The notes: generated from the letters alone by a model not told the origin. A stretch of DNA of 64,000 bases from Clostridiales bacterium (GCA_022764045.1 JALERU010000058.1:27888-91887), one strand, 5' to 3'. Counted from the stretch's first letter, positions 23,991 to 32,991 are shown. Program-made: numbers and translations.

Positions 23991-25196
23991 ATGGAAGGAA
24001 AACGAATGACACTGACAGCGGGCAGGCGGATCTTGAACAAGGAGCTGTGCGACAAGCTGGTTCAGTCCGCCAGCCTGACCATCAACTGCAACGTACTCAT
24101 CACCGACGAAACGGGGTACGTGATCTCCAGCAACGACCAACAGCGGGAGGGGTCTCTCCACGAGGCCTCTCTGGAAGTGATCCAGGCCCGGCACAAGATC
24201 TATCACGACAAATCGGCGGCCATGCGCCTGGTGGGGACTATGCCCGGCATGACCATCCCCCTCTTTTTGGAGGACGCGGTCATCGGCACCATTGGGATCA
24301 CCGGTTCCCCCCAGGAGATCTCCCGCTACGGAACTCTGATCCAGCAGATGGCCCAGGTCTTTCTGGCCTTTTACAGCCAGCAACAGACCTCGGCCCAGAT
24401 GGACTACCGAAAGCTGCGGCTGATCCGGGAGATTATGACCTTTGACAAGCGAATCCACCAGCCGGAGGAGGTCTACAACATCGCCTATGAGATGGGGATC
24501 GACCTAAACCTGCCCCGGGTAGGGATTTTGGTCAAGCACATCGCCCCGGAGGGGGAGAGCGCCGAAACGGAGGAGGCGGACCTGTTGAGCGGACGGCTGC
24601 GGGAGCGGCTGGCGGGCAGCTTTCCCGGGGAGCAGGATATTATCTGCCAGATGAACGACACGGAGTTTGCGGTGCTGGCCCGCCTGCCTGAGGGAAAGCA
24701 GGGGGACGAGAGGGACCGGCTGCTGGAGACCTGCCGCGCCCTGGAAAAAACTGCGGGAGAGGAGGGACTTCGGCTTCAGATCGGCCTGGGTGGTCCGGTG
24801 GATTCCCTGGAGGGGCTGCGCCGGTCCTATGAGGACGCCGGGTTTGTGGTCAGGATTCTCCAAAGCCGGGGGCCCGTCCAGGGGTGCCTGCCTGTGGAGG
24901 ATCTGATTTTGGAAAAACTGGCGGCCTATCTGCCCGAGGAGCTCTGCCGGGAGTTGGAGACCGGCCTGTACAAAAAGATCTTTGAGAGCAGAAAGCGGGA
25001 GGAAGTCCTGGAGACCGTGGATCACTGGTGCCAGCAAAAATTTCACTTTACCGACACCGCGCAGGCCCTGCACATTCACAAAAGCACCCTGGCCTACCGG
25101 TTCCGGCGGATTCAGGAGAACTATGGCCTGGACCTGTATGATTTTCAGCGTGTGATGGCCCTGTATCTGCTCCACCTGCGGCACAAACTGAACTGA
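23991..25196 (+). CDS. CdaR-type (PucR/sugar-diacid) transcriptional regulator
   Basis: A 401-aa regulator. The N-terminal diacid-recognition domain (residues ~5-135) begins GRRILNKELCDKLVQSASL with NVLITDETGYVISS; a degenerate GGDEF-like middle part follows; the C-terminal PucR HTH is in the last ~60 residues (HIHKSTLAYRFRRIQENYGLDLYDFQ). Start ATG 23991 has AGGAGGTG 8 nt upstream; the longer ORF has none. It is divergent from eutV and directly upstream of the opine-dehydrogenase/TRAP operon, whose likely activator it is. The ligand is probably a dicarboxylate-like molecule (inference). Confidence 0.85.
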   Translation: MEGKRMTLTAGRRILNKELCDKLVQSASLTINCNVLITDETGYVISSNDQQREGSLHEASLEVIQARHKIYHDKSAAMRLVGTMPGMTIPLFLEDAVIGTIGITGSPQEISRYGTLIQQMAQVFLAFYSQQQTSAQMDYRKLRLIREIMTFDKRIHQPEEVYNIAYEMGIDLNLPRVGILVKHIAPEGESAETEEADLLSGRLRERLAGSFPGEQDIICQMNDTEFAVLARLPEGKQGDERDRLLETCRALEKTAGEEGLRLQIGLGGPVDSLEGLRRSYEDAGFVVRILQSRGPVQGCLPVEDLILEKLAAYLPEELCRELETGLYKKIFESRKREEVLETVDHWCQQKFHFTDTAQALHIHKSTLAYRFRRIQENYGLDLYDFQRVMALYLLHLRHKLN

Positions 25197-25201
25197 CAGG
25201 G

Positions 25202-25474
25202 CGGGGAATCTTTGGAATTTTCTTGAAAAATTGCTGATTTTTATCAACAAAACGTAAAGATTACGGCGTTTGGTCGGAAAAATGTGGATTCGGTCCGATG
25301 ACGGGCAGGGGAAATCATCCCTTTCGCAGGATGAAAATGGGGGAGCAATATGATAACCTTATGATAAACCCACAAAGAGATGATGGGAAATCGGACAACT
25401 ACTTATTGAAAATGCGAATGACTGAAGCATGACATAAGCGGTTCGACCAACGCAACGAAAGGAATGAATGTTTC
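25202..25474. promoter_or_regulatory. Intergenic control region of the opine/TRAP operon
   Basis: A 278-nt gap. It contains a direct repeat GGTCGGA (25273) / GGTCCGA with the small palindrome TCGGTCCGA near 25294, and the direct repeat TATGATAA spaced by CCT near 25349-25370, which could form the -10 region. Candidate binding sites for the CdaR-like regulator; no clear -35/-10 pair with 17-nt spacing was found. Confidence 0.35.
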
Positions 25475-26584
25475 ATGACTCCCAAGAAAATCGCGGTTTT
25501 GGGCGGCGGCAACGGCGCGCATACCATGGCGGCGGAATTTGCCCTGAAAGGTCACACTGTGAACCTGTACGAAATGCCCCAGTTCAAAAACAACATGAAA
25601 AAGGTTTTTGAAACCAAGACGATTAAGCTGCAGGGCAACATCAAGGAGCTGCAGGGACCTGTGGAACTGAACATGGTCACCGACGATATCGCCGCTGCCG
25701 TGGAAGGCTGCCACTATGTCTGCATCGTGGCCCCCGCTTTCTCCCACGCCGGCTACGCCAAGCTGCTGAAGGGCCACCTGCACAAGGATCAGATCGTGGT
25801 GACCTTCCCCGGCGCTTTCTCTGCCCTGGTGCTGAAGAACGTGTTCGGCGATGACGAGGACTGCCCCATTTTTGCCGATGCCAACAACCTGCCCTATGAC
25901 TCCCGCCTGGTGGAAAAGGGCTCTGACACGGTGAACGTCTTTGGCCGCAACCCCATCAACATCGCGTTCCTGCCCGCCGACAAGGGCCCCGAGCTCATCG
26001 ACGAGATGCGGGAGGACCTCTTCCCCTTCGAGAAGATCTACCATGACGTGCTGGAGTGCGGCCTGGCCATCGTGAACCCCGACTGGCACGCCGGCCCTGT
26101 CCTCTTCAACATCTCCCGGATCGAGAGCCCCCAGGTGAGCTTCTACCTGTATGAGCACGGCTGGACCCCCTCCGCCTGCCGCCTGAACATCGCCATGGAC
26201 AAGGAGCGCAAGGCCCTGGGCAACGTGCTGGGTTACAACCTGCGGCCCATGGAGGACTTTGCTGGCCGTCCCGACGACTATGAGTGGACCTGGGAAGACC
26301 TGTATAAGGAAGGCCACGGCTCCATCGGCCTGACCCCCATCTGCGGCCCCAACGACATCAACAGCCGTTACCTCACCGAGGACATCCCCTATGGCCTGGT
26401 GCCCTGGGCTGCCATCGCCGAGGCAGTGGGCGTGCCCATGCCCCTGACCAACGGCTTTATCGACATCATCAACGTGGTCCACGAGAAGGACTGGCGCGCC
26501 GAAGGCTGCGGCCTGGACGAGCTGGGCATCGAGGGCCTGGACAAGGAAGCACTGCTGCACTACGTGCGCACCGGCAAGAAGTAA
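25475..26584 (+). CDS. Opine/octopine dehydrogenase-family NAD(P)-dependent oxidoreductase
   Basis: A 369-aa protein of the octopine/nopaline dehydrogenase family. The N-terminal Rossmann domain has AVLGGGNGAHTMA (GxGxxG); the C-terminal all-helical domain carries NPDWHAGPVLFN with the His-Asp type active-site region and the long GHGSIGLTPICGPNDINSRYLTED stretch, noted here by position about 285-308. Such enzymes catalyse reversible reductive condensation of an amino acid with a 2-oxo acid, or oxidation of N-carboxyalkyl amino acids. Its place with a racemase and a TRAP uptake system suggests the catabolic direction. Codon use is regular and highly biased, suggesting strong expression. Confidence 0.88.
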   Translation: MTPKKIAVLGGGNGAHTMAAEFALKGHTVNLYEMPQFKNNMKKVFETKTIKLQGNIKELQGPVELNMVTDDIAAAVEGCHYVCIVAPAFSHAGYAKLLKGHLHKDQIVVTFPGAFSALVLKNVFGDDEDCPIFADANNLPYDSRLVEKGSDTVNVFGRNPINIAFLPADKGPELIDEMREDLFPFEKIYHDVLECGLAIVNPDWHAGPVLFNISRIESPQVSFYLYEHGWTPSACRLNIAMDKERKALGNVLGYNLRPMEDFAGRPDDYEWTWEDLYKEGHGSIGLTPICGPNDINSRYLTEDIPYGLVPWAAIAEAVGVPMPLTNGFIDIINVVHEKDWRAEGCGLDELGIEGLDKEALLHYVRTGKK

Positions 26585-26706
26585 GGAAGACCGAAAAACT
26601 CCTTCCCAGGCCGGAACAGGCAGTGTGATGGGAGCTCTGGCGATTTCCCATCCGAGGAAAGCTCGGCGCCGGCTCTGCATCCATTCTGAGAGAAAAGGAG
26701 GCCGTT

Positions 26707-27492
26707 ATGGCAAAGATCATTCGCAACTGGGGCTATATGGGCCCCAACACCCCCAACCGGAGGTATGACACCACAGAGGGTCAGCTGATGAATGGTTTTC
26801 CCATTGGGATTCTTCAGCTGTGGGCCCATCTGCCCTTCTTCCCGGGGAATGTGTCCAACGCCTATACCTATGACTTCCCGGTGAAATTCCTGGAGGTCAA
26901 GGGCTCTGGCATCGACAACATCCTGGCGGGGGATATGTCTCTGGTGGACAACATCGTGGCTGCCGCCAAGCAGCTGGAAATGGACGGCTGCCGGGCCATC
27001 TGCGCCAACTGCGGCTTCTTCGGCCATTACCAGAAGATTGTGGCCGACCAACTGGACGTGCCCTGCTATCTCTCCTCTATGGTCCAGGTGCCCTGGGCCC
27101 TGGTGGGGCTGAAGTCCAACCAGAAGCTGGGCATTATGACGGCCAACAAAAACACCCTGACGCCCTCCCTGTTTGAGGCCTGCGGCATCAGCGAGGAGAT
27201 GCGGAAGCGGTGCGTGGTCTACGGCGCCCAGGATGAAGAGGAGTTTCCCAATATCCTGACCGGTCACGGCGGCCTGGATTATGACAAGGTGGGGGACGAG
27301 CTCTCTGCCATCGCCCACCGCATGGTGGAGGAAAACCCCGACATCGGCGCCATCCTGCTGGAATGTACGGATATGCCGCCCTATGCCCACCGGCTGCAGG
27401 CGGAGTTGAACCTACCCATTTATGACGCCATCACGCTGATTAAATATGTGAAGTCAACGGTGACCCAGATGCCCTATTACGGCTTCCTGTAA
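26707..27492 (+). CDS. Aspartate/glutamate racemase-superfamily enzyme
   Basis: A 261-aa protein with the two-lobe Asp/Glu racemase fold. The two cysteines expected as acid/base pair lie in AICANCGFFG (first lobe) and LLECTDMPPYA (second lobe). The superfamily also includes maleate isomerases, arylmalonate decarboxylases and hydantoin racemases, so the substrate is open. AAAAGGAGG precedes ATG 26707. It probably shares an mRNA with the opine-type dehydrogenase 122 nt upstream, and could epimerise the substrate or product of that enzyme. Confidence 0.85.
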   Translation: MAKIIRNWGYMGPNTPNRRYDTTEGQLMNGFPIGILQLWAHLPFFPGNVSNAYTYDFPVKFLEVKGSGIDNILAGDMSLVDNIVAAAKQLEMDGCRAICANCGFFGHYQKIVADQLDVPCYLSSMVQVPWALVGLKSNQKLGIMTANKNTLTPSLFEACGISEEMRKRCVVYGAQDEEEFPNILTGHGGLDYDKVGDELSAIAHRMVEENPDIGAILLECTDMPPYAHRLQAELNLPIYDAITLIKYVKSTVTQMPYYGFL

Positions 27493-27504
27493 CACAGATA
27501 ATTC

Positions 27505-27550
27505 CAGGCGTCCGTACCAGACCCCAATCCTGCGGTGCGGACGCCTGAAT
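27505..27550 (+). terminator. Hairpin between racemase and dctP
   Basis: CAGGCGTCCG and CGGACGCCTG arms with about 23 nt between lie after the racemase gene, followed by AATTATAAAG rather than a U-run. It could be a weak terminator or an mRNA processing/stability element inside the operon. Confidence 0.5.
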
Positions 27551-27607
27551 TATAAAGATTCGCACGATCCTGTCTCATCCAACCCAAATTTGAAGGAGGT
27601 ACACAAA

Positions 27608-28672
27608 ATGAAAAAGCTCAGAAAAATCATCAGCCTTATGCTCGTATGCGCCATGGCAGCGGTTCTCCTGGCCGGCTGCGGCGGCGAGCCCAGCACCAGC
27701 TCCGGTCAGGAAGGGGAGTCGACCGAGGGTAAGACCTACGAGCTCCGTCTGGCCACCCTGTATCCCGCCGAGCACGAACTGACCGTTTCCGCCCAGGCTG
27801 CCTGCGATAAGATCGAGCAGGAGACCAACGGCGCGGTCAAGATCCAGATCTATCCCTCGGACCAGTTGGGTGACTACACTTCGGTCTATGAGGAAGTGAT
27901 GAAGGGGACCATCGACATGACCATCAACACCATGGTCACCACCTATGACCCCACCCTGGAAATGCTGACCATCCCTTACCTGGCAAGCTCCTATGAGGAG
28001 GCCAAGGAAATCTACTGCAACCCCGACTCCTACTTCTTCCAGACAGTGCGTGAGCGCCAGGAAGCCCTGAACATTGAGACCCTGGGCATCTATATCTCCG
28101 GCGCCATGGGCGTGGGCGCTGCCAAGCACCTGGACAACGTGATGGACCCCACCGCCTCTAAGTCCGCCCTCATCCGGTGTCCCTCCATGGACTCCTACCT
28201 GTGGACCGCGGAAGGCTTTGGCTTCAATACTGTGACCATCGCTTACAGTGAACTCTACACTGCCCTTCAGACCGGCGTCTGCGACGGCTGGGTCGGCGGC
28301 GGCGCTTATGTCAACTACGTCAGCTTCCGCGACGTGCTGGATTACTTCTGCGACGCCCGCTATATCTATGAGAACATCGTCTGCATCATGAACAAGGACC
28401 TCTTCGACGGCATGCCCGCTGAGTATCAGGAGATCATCCAGAAGGCCTTTACCGAGTCCACCTATTCCTTCACCGATCAGATGGAGGCCCTGGACAACAA
28501 GGCCATGGAGGATATGGCTGCCATGGGCATCGAGATCTACTCCCCCACCGAGGAAGAGTATGAGACCATGCGGGCTTACTTCAAGGAGAACGTCTGGCCC
28601 AAGTATGAGAACACCCTGGACGCCAGCGTGTATCAGGCTCTGATCACCAACGGCATGCGCGCCGCCGCATAA
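27608..28672 (+). CDS. dctP: TRAP transporter solute-binding lipoprotein (DctP type)
   Basis: A 354-aa lipoprotein with signal peptide and lipobox (LLAGCGG, Cys at about residue 23) and a DctP fold. The conserved TRAP arginine region is recognisable at about residue 180 (SALIRCPSMD), indicating carboxylate binding. GAAGGAGG lies upstream of ATG 27608. A hairpin-like repeat of GCGTCCG... / ...CGGACGC between 27507 and 27545 separates it from the racemase and may reduce read-through to tune transporter level. Confidence 0.93.
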   Translation: MKKLRKIISLMLVCAMAAVLLAGCGGEPSTSSGQEGESTEGKTYELRLATLYPAEHELTVSAQAACDKIEQETNGAVKIQIYPSDQLGDYTSVYEEVMKGTIDMTINTMVTTYDPTLEMLTIPYLASSYEEAKEIYCNPDSYFFQTVRERQEALNIETLGIYISGAMGVGAAKHLDNVMDPTASKSALIRCPSMDSYLWTAEGFGFNTVTIAYSELYTALQTGVCDGWVGGGAYVNYVSFRDVLDYFCDARYIYENIVCIMNKDLFDGMPAEYQEIIQKAFTESTYSFTDQMEALDNKAMEDMAAMGIEIYSPTEEEYETMRAYFKENVWPKYENTLDASVYQALITNGMRAAA

Positions 28673-28697
28673 GGCTCCCTAAAGGAGGAACCGTGTT

Positions 28698-29246
28698 ATG
28701 AAGATCATGGCAAAAATAGAAAATAGCATAGTGTTCCGGGCTCTGCTGAAGGTTGAAGTCGCTGTTTTGATCATCACCAGTGTGCTGGCCGCGGCCTTTG
28801 TGTTCGCCGGTGTGTTCCTGCGCTATGTCCTGAAAAGTAACTTTTTTGGCCAAGAGGAAATCCTAACCGTGGTGGCCATGTGGCTGTACTGGATGGGTGG
28901 GATCTACGGCACCTATGAGAACTCCCATATTAAGGGTGACCTGCTGTCCTCGGCGTTTAAGTCTCCCAAGGCAAAGAAAACCATTGAACTGGTCATTTTG
29001 GTGGTCAGCTTTGTGGTCATTCTCGTCTTCTGCATTTGGGGCTGCCAGTATATGCAGTTCAACCTGACCTTCAAGTCGGTGACCACCGGCCTGAAGATTC
29101 CCATGTATCTGTCTCAACTTCCGTTGCTAGTGGGCTTCATTATGATGGAGCTGTACACGGTGTTCCACATTTTCCGCGTGGCCACCGACAAGCACTTTGG
29201 AGAACCCAAGGAAACGGATGTCTTACCCGAAGGAGGTGACGCCTGA
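28698..29246 (+). CDS. dctQ: TRAP transporter small membrane subunit (DctQ type)
   Basis: A 182-aa protein with four hydrophobic segments, of DctQ length. The W.YWMGG...Y....HI pattern (WLYWMGGIYGTYENSHIKGD) around residue 60 is characteristic. It pairs with DctM. AAAGGAGG lies upstream; the stop overlaps the dctM start as TGATG. Confidence 0.9.
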   Translation: MKIMAKIENSIVFRALLKVEVAVLIITSVLAAAFVFAGVFLRYVLKSNFFGQEEILTVVAMWLYWMGGIYGTYENSHIKGDLLSSAFKSPKAKKTIELVILVVSFVVILVFCIWGCQYMQFNLTFKSVTTGLKIPMYLSQLPLLVGFIMMELYTVFHIFRVATDKHFGEPKETDVLPEGGDA

Positions 29247-30550
29247 TGGAACTTGTGATTGCCCTTTTGATCCTGCTGGTGACCATCGTCATTGGCGTCC
29301 CGGTGGTCTATGCCTTCGGCGCCACCACCATTTGGCTGGTGCTGTCCCTGGGCTTTGACGCGTCCTTCGTCTTCACCACCATTTACAGCAAGATGAACAG
29401 CTTCGTCCTGCTGGCCATTCCCCTCTTCATCATTCTGGGCGGAATTATGGAGAAGGGCGGCGTAGGCAGCGCCCTGGTAGAGTTCGTGGAGGCCTTTACT
29501 GGCCGCATCAAAGGCGCCCTGTGCGCTGTGGCCGCTGTGGCCTGCGCTGTCTTCGGCTCCATTTGCGGCAGCGGCGCGGCTACCCTGTCCTGCATCGGCT
29601 CCATTCTGGCGCCCAAGATGCGGGAGCGGAAATATCCCATGGGTGTCTGCGCGGCGGTGCTGGCCTGCGCGGCCCCCATCGGGATGCTGATCCCTCCCAG
29701 CTCCATTCAGATCCTGTTTGCCTGGGCGGGGAATCTGTCCGTGCTGACCTGCTTCCTGGCCACCGTGGTCCCCGGCATCATTCTGACCATCCTTATCTCC
29801 ATTGTGGGGATCATTATGTGCCAGAAGTATCCCGACGTGGTGGTGAGCGAGCGGCTGCCGAAAAGGATCTGGCTCCGCCGGACGGGAAAATCCACCCTGG
29901 GCGCCATCCCGGCCCTGATTATGCCCGTGATCGTGCTGGGCGGCATTTACGGCGGCTACATGACGGCCTCTGAGGCCGCCGGCGTGGCCATTGTCTATGC
30001 CATCCCCGTGAGTATCTTCATCTACAAGGGACTGAAGATGAAGGAACTGGGGCACACCTTCCGGGAGGCCGCCACCACCACCGGCGTCATCATGGTGATG
30101 CTGGGCACCATCATGGTGGTCAGCCGCATCCTGGTGATGAACAACGTGCCCATGAAGATTCTGGACGGCCTGATGATGATCTCCGGCAACAATAAGTACA
30201 TCATCCTGCTGATGATTAACATCTTCATGGTCATCATCGGCATGCTGATGGACGACGTGAGCGGCACCCTGCTGCTGGCCCCCATCCTGCTGCCCATCGG
30301 CACTGCCCTGGGACTGAGCCCCTACCACGTGGCGGCCATCCTGGGCGTCAACTTGGGCATGGGGAATGTGACACCGCCCACGGCGCCCTTCCTGTACCTG
30401 GGCGGGCGGATCTGCAAGGTGGACACCAAGGCCATGATGAAGCCCATGCTGCTCATCCTGCTCTTCGCCTATCTGCCTACCCTGATCCTGACGACCTATG
30501 TCCCCGACATCTGCCTCTGGCTGCCCAGACTGATTATGGGCGAGGTCTGA
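29246..30550 (+). CDS. dctM: TRAP transporter large membrane subunit (DctM type)
   Basis: A 434-aa polytopic permease with 12 or so membrane segments, the Na+-coupled transport subunit. Typical stretches: LAIPLFIILGGIMEKGG, AVFGSICGSGAATLSCIGSI near residue 95 and GNVTPPTAPFLYLGGRI near 375. It completes a P-Q-M TRAP system and ends the operon before a strong terminator. Confidence 0.95.
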   Translation: MELVIALLILLVTIVIGVPVVYAFGATTIWLVLSLGFDASFVFTTIYSKMNSFVLLAIPLFIILGGIMEKGGVGSALVEFVEAFTGRIKGALCAVAAVACAVFGSICGSGAATLSCIGSILAPKMRERKYPMGVCAAVLACAAPIGMLIPPSSIQILFAWAGNLSVLTCFLATVVPGIILTILISIVGIIMCQKYPDVVVSERLPKRIWLRRTGKSTLGAIPALIMPVIVLGGIYGGYMTASEAAGVAIVYAIPVSIFIYKGLKMKELGHTFREAATTTGVIMVMLGTIMVVSRILVMNNVPMKILDGLMMISGNNKYIILLMINIFMVIIGMLMDDVSGTLLLAPILLPIGTALGLSPYHVAAILGVNLGMGNVTPPTAPFLYLGGRICKVDTKAMMKPMLLILLFAYLPTLILTTYVPDICLWLPRLIMGEV

Positions 30551-30579
30551 TCGGAAGAAAACCCTATACTGTCTCAAAG

Positions 30580-30607
30580 AAACGCCCGGCAGATCTGCCG
30601 GGCGTTT
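30580..30607. terminator. Terminator after dctM
   Basis: A perfect inverted repeat AAACGCCCGGCAGA / TCTGCCGGGCGTTT between dctM and the convergent MATE gene; symmetrical, so probably used in both directions. Confidence 0.85.
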
Positions 30608-30656
30608 CCATTGCCGGGAAGCAGAGGAGGGAGAAGGGCACTTTGGGGCAGGGTCT

Positions 30657-31997
30657 TTATTTAGATAAGGTATCCCGGCGCTTCCTAACAAACAGGAAGG
30701 TGAGGAGCGTGCTCAGAAGATCCGCAATGGGCTGGACCAAAATCACACCTGTCAGGCCAAAGAGGGCGGGAAGCAGGGCGACCAGGGGGAAAAAGAAGAT
30801 TCCCTGCCGGCTCAGGCTGAGGATGCTGCCTGCCGCGCCCCTCCCCACGGCCAGGAAAAGAGAGGCGTACACCATCTGAAAGCCAAAGGGAATGAAAGAC
30901 AGACCGTTCAGGACCAGGGCCTTGCCGGCCAGGGAGACCATCTCCGGGTCAGTGCCGAAGAGGGAGACGATGGAGATGGAAAAAAGCCCCAGCACCAGGG
31001 CGCCCAGCAGGCAAAAGCCTGTGGACCATAGCAGGCAGAGGTCGATGGATTTCTTGAGCCGGCGGAACTGCCGGGCCCCGTAGTTGTATCCCGCGAAGGG
31101 CTGGAAGCCCTTGAGAAACCCAAAGACAACATAGGTGGCCACCGCCATGACCCGGCTCACCGCCCCCATGGCGGCCACGGCGTAGTCTCCATACCTCTTG
31201 GCCTGGGTGTTGATGAGACCCATGGAGGCACTGGAAAGGAGCTGGAACAGCAGGACAGGCACCCCGATTTTCAGAATCTCCCGGTAGAGGGCCTTGGAGG
31301 GGGAAAAGGCGTGGAGAGAGAACCGCAGCACGCCCTTTCTCCGAAGAAGGTACCCCAGGTAAAGACCGGCGCTGAGGCACAGGGAGAGCACCGTGGCCAC
31401 AGCAGCGCCCTGGATCTCCAGGTTCAGACCGTAGATGAAAATGGGGTCCAGGACCACGTTGGCCAGGCTGCCGGTGAGCATGGACAGCATGGTAAACCGT
31501 GTGGCCCCCTGGGCGGTGAGCAGGTTGTTCATGGTCACGGTGAACACGTTGAGCAGGGAGCCAGCCACGTAGATTCTGGCATAAGCTCTGGCATAGGGCA
31601 GGATGGTGGCCGTGGCGCCCAACCCGGTCAGAATGGGGTCGAGGAAGCACAAGATCCCGGCGATGCTGACCCCGCCTACCAGGAGACTGGTGAACAGGGC
31701 GGTGGAGGCGGTTTGGTTGGCCCGGACCAGTTCCCCCTGGCCCAACAGCCGGGAGAGATAGGATGCGGCCCCAGCCCCAAACATCATGCCCAGGCCGATG
31801 ACGATTTGTACGATGGGGAAGACCACGGAGACCGCGCCCATTTGAGCCAGTCCCAGTCCGCCCACGAAGTAGCCGTCAATGGCGTTATACAGGGCGGAGA
31901 GGAGCATGCCTACCATGGTGGGCAGCCCCAGCTTCAGCAGGGCGGTGGGGACCGCTGCCCGAGCCAACAGATCAATGCGGGTGGTGTTGTCTGTCAT
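30657..31997 (-). CDS. MATE-family multidrug exporter
   Basis: A 446-aa polytopic protein with two six-helix halves, typical MATE size. The N-terminal half has MVGMLLSALYNAIDGYFVGGLG and QTASTALFTSLLVGG; the second half has GFQPFAGYNYGARQF, a hallmark of MepA/NorM-type transporters. It exports cationic drugs or metabolites using Na+ or H+. TAGGAGG precedes ATG 31997. It lies downstream of the TetR gene and has a TTGAAT-N4-ATTCAA palindrome in front. Confidence 0.93.
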   Translation of the reverse strand: MTDNTTRIDLLARAAVPTALLKLGLPTMVGMLLSALYNAIDGYFVGGLGLAQMGAVSVVFPIVQIVIGLGMMFGAGAASYLSRLLGQGELVRANQTASTALFTSLLVGGVSIAGILCFLDPILTGLGATATILPYARAYARIYVAGSLLNVFTVTMNNLLTAQGATRFTMLSMLTGSLANVVLDPIFIYGLNLEIQGAAVATVLSLCLSAGLYLGYLLRRKGVLRFSLHAFSPSKALYREILKIGVPVLLFQLLSSASMGLINTQAKRYGDYAVAAMGAVSRVMAVATYVVFGFLKGFQPFAGYNYGARQFRRLKKSIDLCLLWSTGFCLLGALVLGLFSISIVSLFGTDPEMVSLAGKALVLNGLSFIPFGFQMVYASLFLAVGRGAAGSILSLSRQGIFFFPLVALLPALFGLTGVILVQPIADLLSTLLTFLFVRKRRDTLSK

Positions 31998-32019
31998 CAG
32001 AATGACCTCCTAAGGAAAA

Positions 32020-32035
32020 TTGAATTGAGATTCAA
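32020..32035 (-). promoter_or_regulatory. Putative TetR operator upstream of the MATE gene
   Basis: The 16-bp palindrome TTGAATTGAGATTCAA lies 23 nt before the MATE start. The half-sites match those of the palindrome at the tetR promoter (32647-32662), so both are probably bound by the TetR protein. Confidence 0.65.
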
Positions 32036-32046
32036 GATTGTTCAAT

Positions 32047-32078
32047 AAAAAAAGGAATTGGTTTCAAAGACCAATTCC
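32047..32078 (-). terminator. Terminator overlapping the tetR stop
   Basis: On the minus strand GGAATTGGT / ACCAATTCC arms are followed by seven T. The left arm lies within the last codons of the TetR gene. Read-through into the MATE gene would be limited, or regulated through the operator downstream. Confidence 0.75.
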
Positions 32079-32630
32079 TGACAGATACATTTTTGATAGC
32101 TTTTCCAGGAGCGAGACCGCCCACTCCTTTCCCTGGTAGTGGTACATGATTTGCAGCAGACCGTCCACAAAATTGCTGGCGATGATGTGCAGAAACAGGC
32201 TGTCAGCGTCCTCCGGTGGGTGGGCGTTCAGATGGGCCTCAATGTCGCCGATCAATTTCTCCTTTTCTCCGGCATATTTGGTGCCCGCGCTTTTGTCCAT
32301 GAGCAAAATAAACTCCCGGTGGTGGTCAAAGAGGTTGAGCAGGCAGCGGATTTCCCCCTTGCTCAGACCGTAGACCTCGTTGCCCGTGTGCTTGCTGGGG
32401 GAGGGGCTGCCCTCCGATAGCACCCGCTGCCAATCATAGAGGACGGGGAGGAGGACGGCGTCGAAGAGGGCTTCCTTATTCTTATAGTAGGAATAGATCA
32501 GCCCCGTCGGGACTCTGGCCCCTTCCGCGATCCTGCGCATGGCGGCGGCGGAATAGCCTTGTTCAAAAAATTCCTCCAGAGCGGCGGCTTGAATCCGCGC
32601 CCGGATTTCCTCTTTCAGTACCTGTGGCAT
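32064..32630 (-). CDS. TetR/AcrR-family repressor
   Basis: A 188-aa regulator. Residues 10-55 hold the TetR HTH (ALEEFFEQGYSAAAMRRIAE, then GLIYSYYKNKEALFD); the C-terminal helical domain would bind an inducer. ATG 32630 is preferred (GGAG 8 nt upstream); an upstream in-frame start would read through the promoter. The gene is probably autorepressed and controls the adjacent MATE exporter. Confidence 0.9.
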   Translation of the reverse strand: MPQVLKEEIRARIQAAALEEFFEQGYSAAAMRRIAEGARVPTGLIYSYYKNKEALFDAVLLPVLYDWQRVLSEGSPSPSKHTGNEVYGLSKGEIRCLLNLFDHHREFILLMDKSAGTKYAGEKEKLIGDIEAHLNAHPPEDADSLFLHIIASNFVDGLLQIMYHYQGKEWAVSLLEKLSKMYLSGIGL

Positions 32631-32646
32631 GAGTATTGCTCCAATC

Positions 32647-32662
32647 TTGAATATAAGTTCAA
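32647..32662 (-). promoter_or_regulatory. Putative TetR autoregulatory operator
   Basis: TTGAATATAAGTTCAA, a 16-bp palindrome just downstream of the -10 box and 16 nt before the tetR start; same length and half-sites as the one before the MATE gene. Confidence 0.7.
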
Positions 32663-32690
32663 TTATAAGGTCAGCCAGGGCCTTTGTCAA
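32662..32690 (-). promoter_or_regulatory. tetR promoter (full consensus)
   Basis: On the minus strand TTGACA (32685-32690) and TATAAT (32662-32667) are separated by exactly 17 nt, a perfect consensus promoter that makes sense if held down by the adjacent operator. Confidence 0.85.
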
Positions 32691-32785
32691 GGCTCCGGGG
32701 AGACAATTTACCGGGGTGATTCCCTTTATATGCAAGAATTCTTGTAGAAATGAGAACGTTTTTTTGATAAAATTGACGGAATCCG

Positions 32786-32814
32786 TTGCGGATTGGAAGA
32801 AAATTAGTTATAAT
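32786..32814 (+). promoter_or_regulatory. Possible distal promoter upstream of pncB
   Basis: TTGCGG at 32786-32791 and TATAAT at 32809-32814 with 17-nt spacing, 178 nt ahead of pncB. Confidence 0.5.
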
Positions 32815-32859
32815 ATTTAGTAAACTTTCAAAAGCAGAGGGGCTTCTTGTGAGGGTCTA

Positions 32860-32888
32860 TTGACTTGTCACCTGTTTGGGCATATAAT
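32860..32888 (+). promoter_or_regulatory. pncB promoter
   Basis: TTGACT at 32860-32865 and TATAAT at 32883-32888 with 17-nt spacing, about 100 nt upstream of pncB. Confidence 0.75.
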
Positions 32889-32991
32889 AAGACGGCTTTC
32901 ACAAGTGAGCATCCCAGGCCCAAAGAGGAAGGGGCCTGCTTGATTTCTGGGCGGAGGAGCTGCCCTATCAAAGAGAACAGAGGATCTTACC

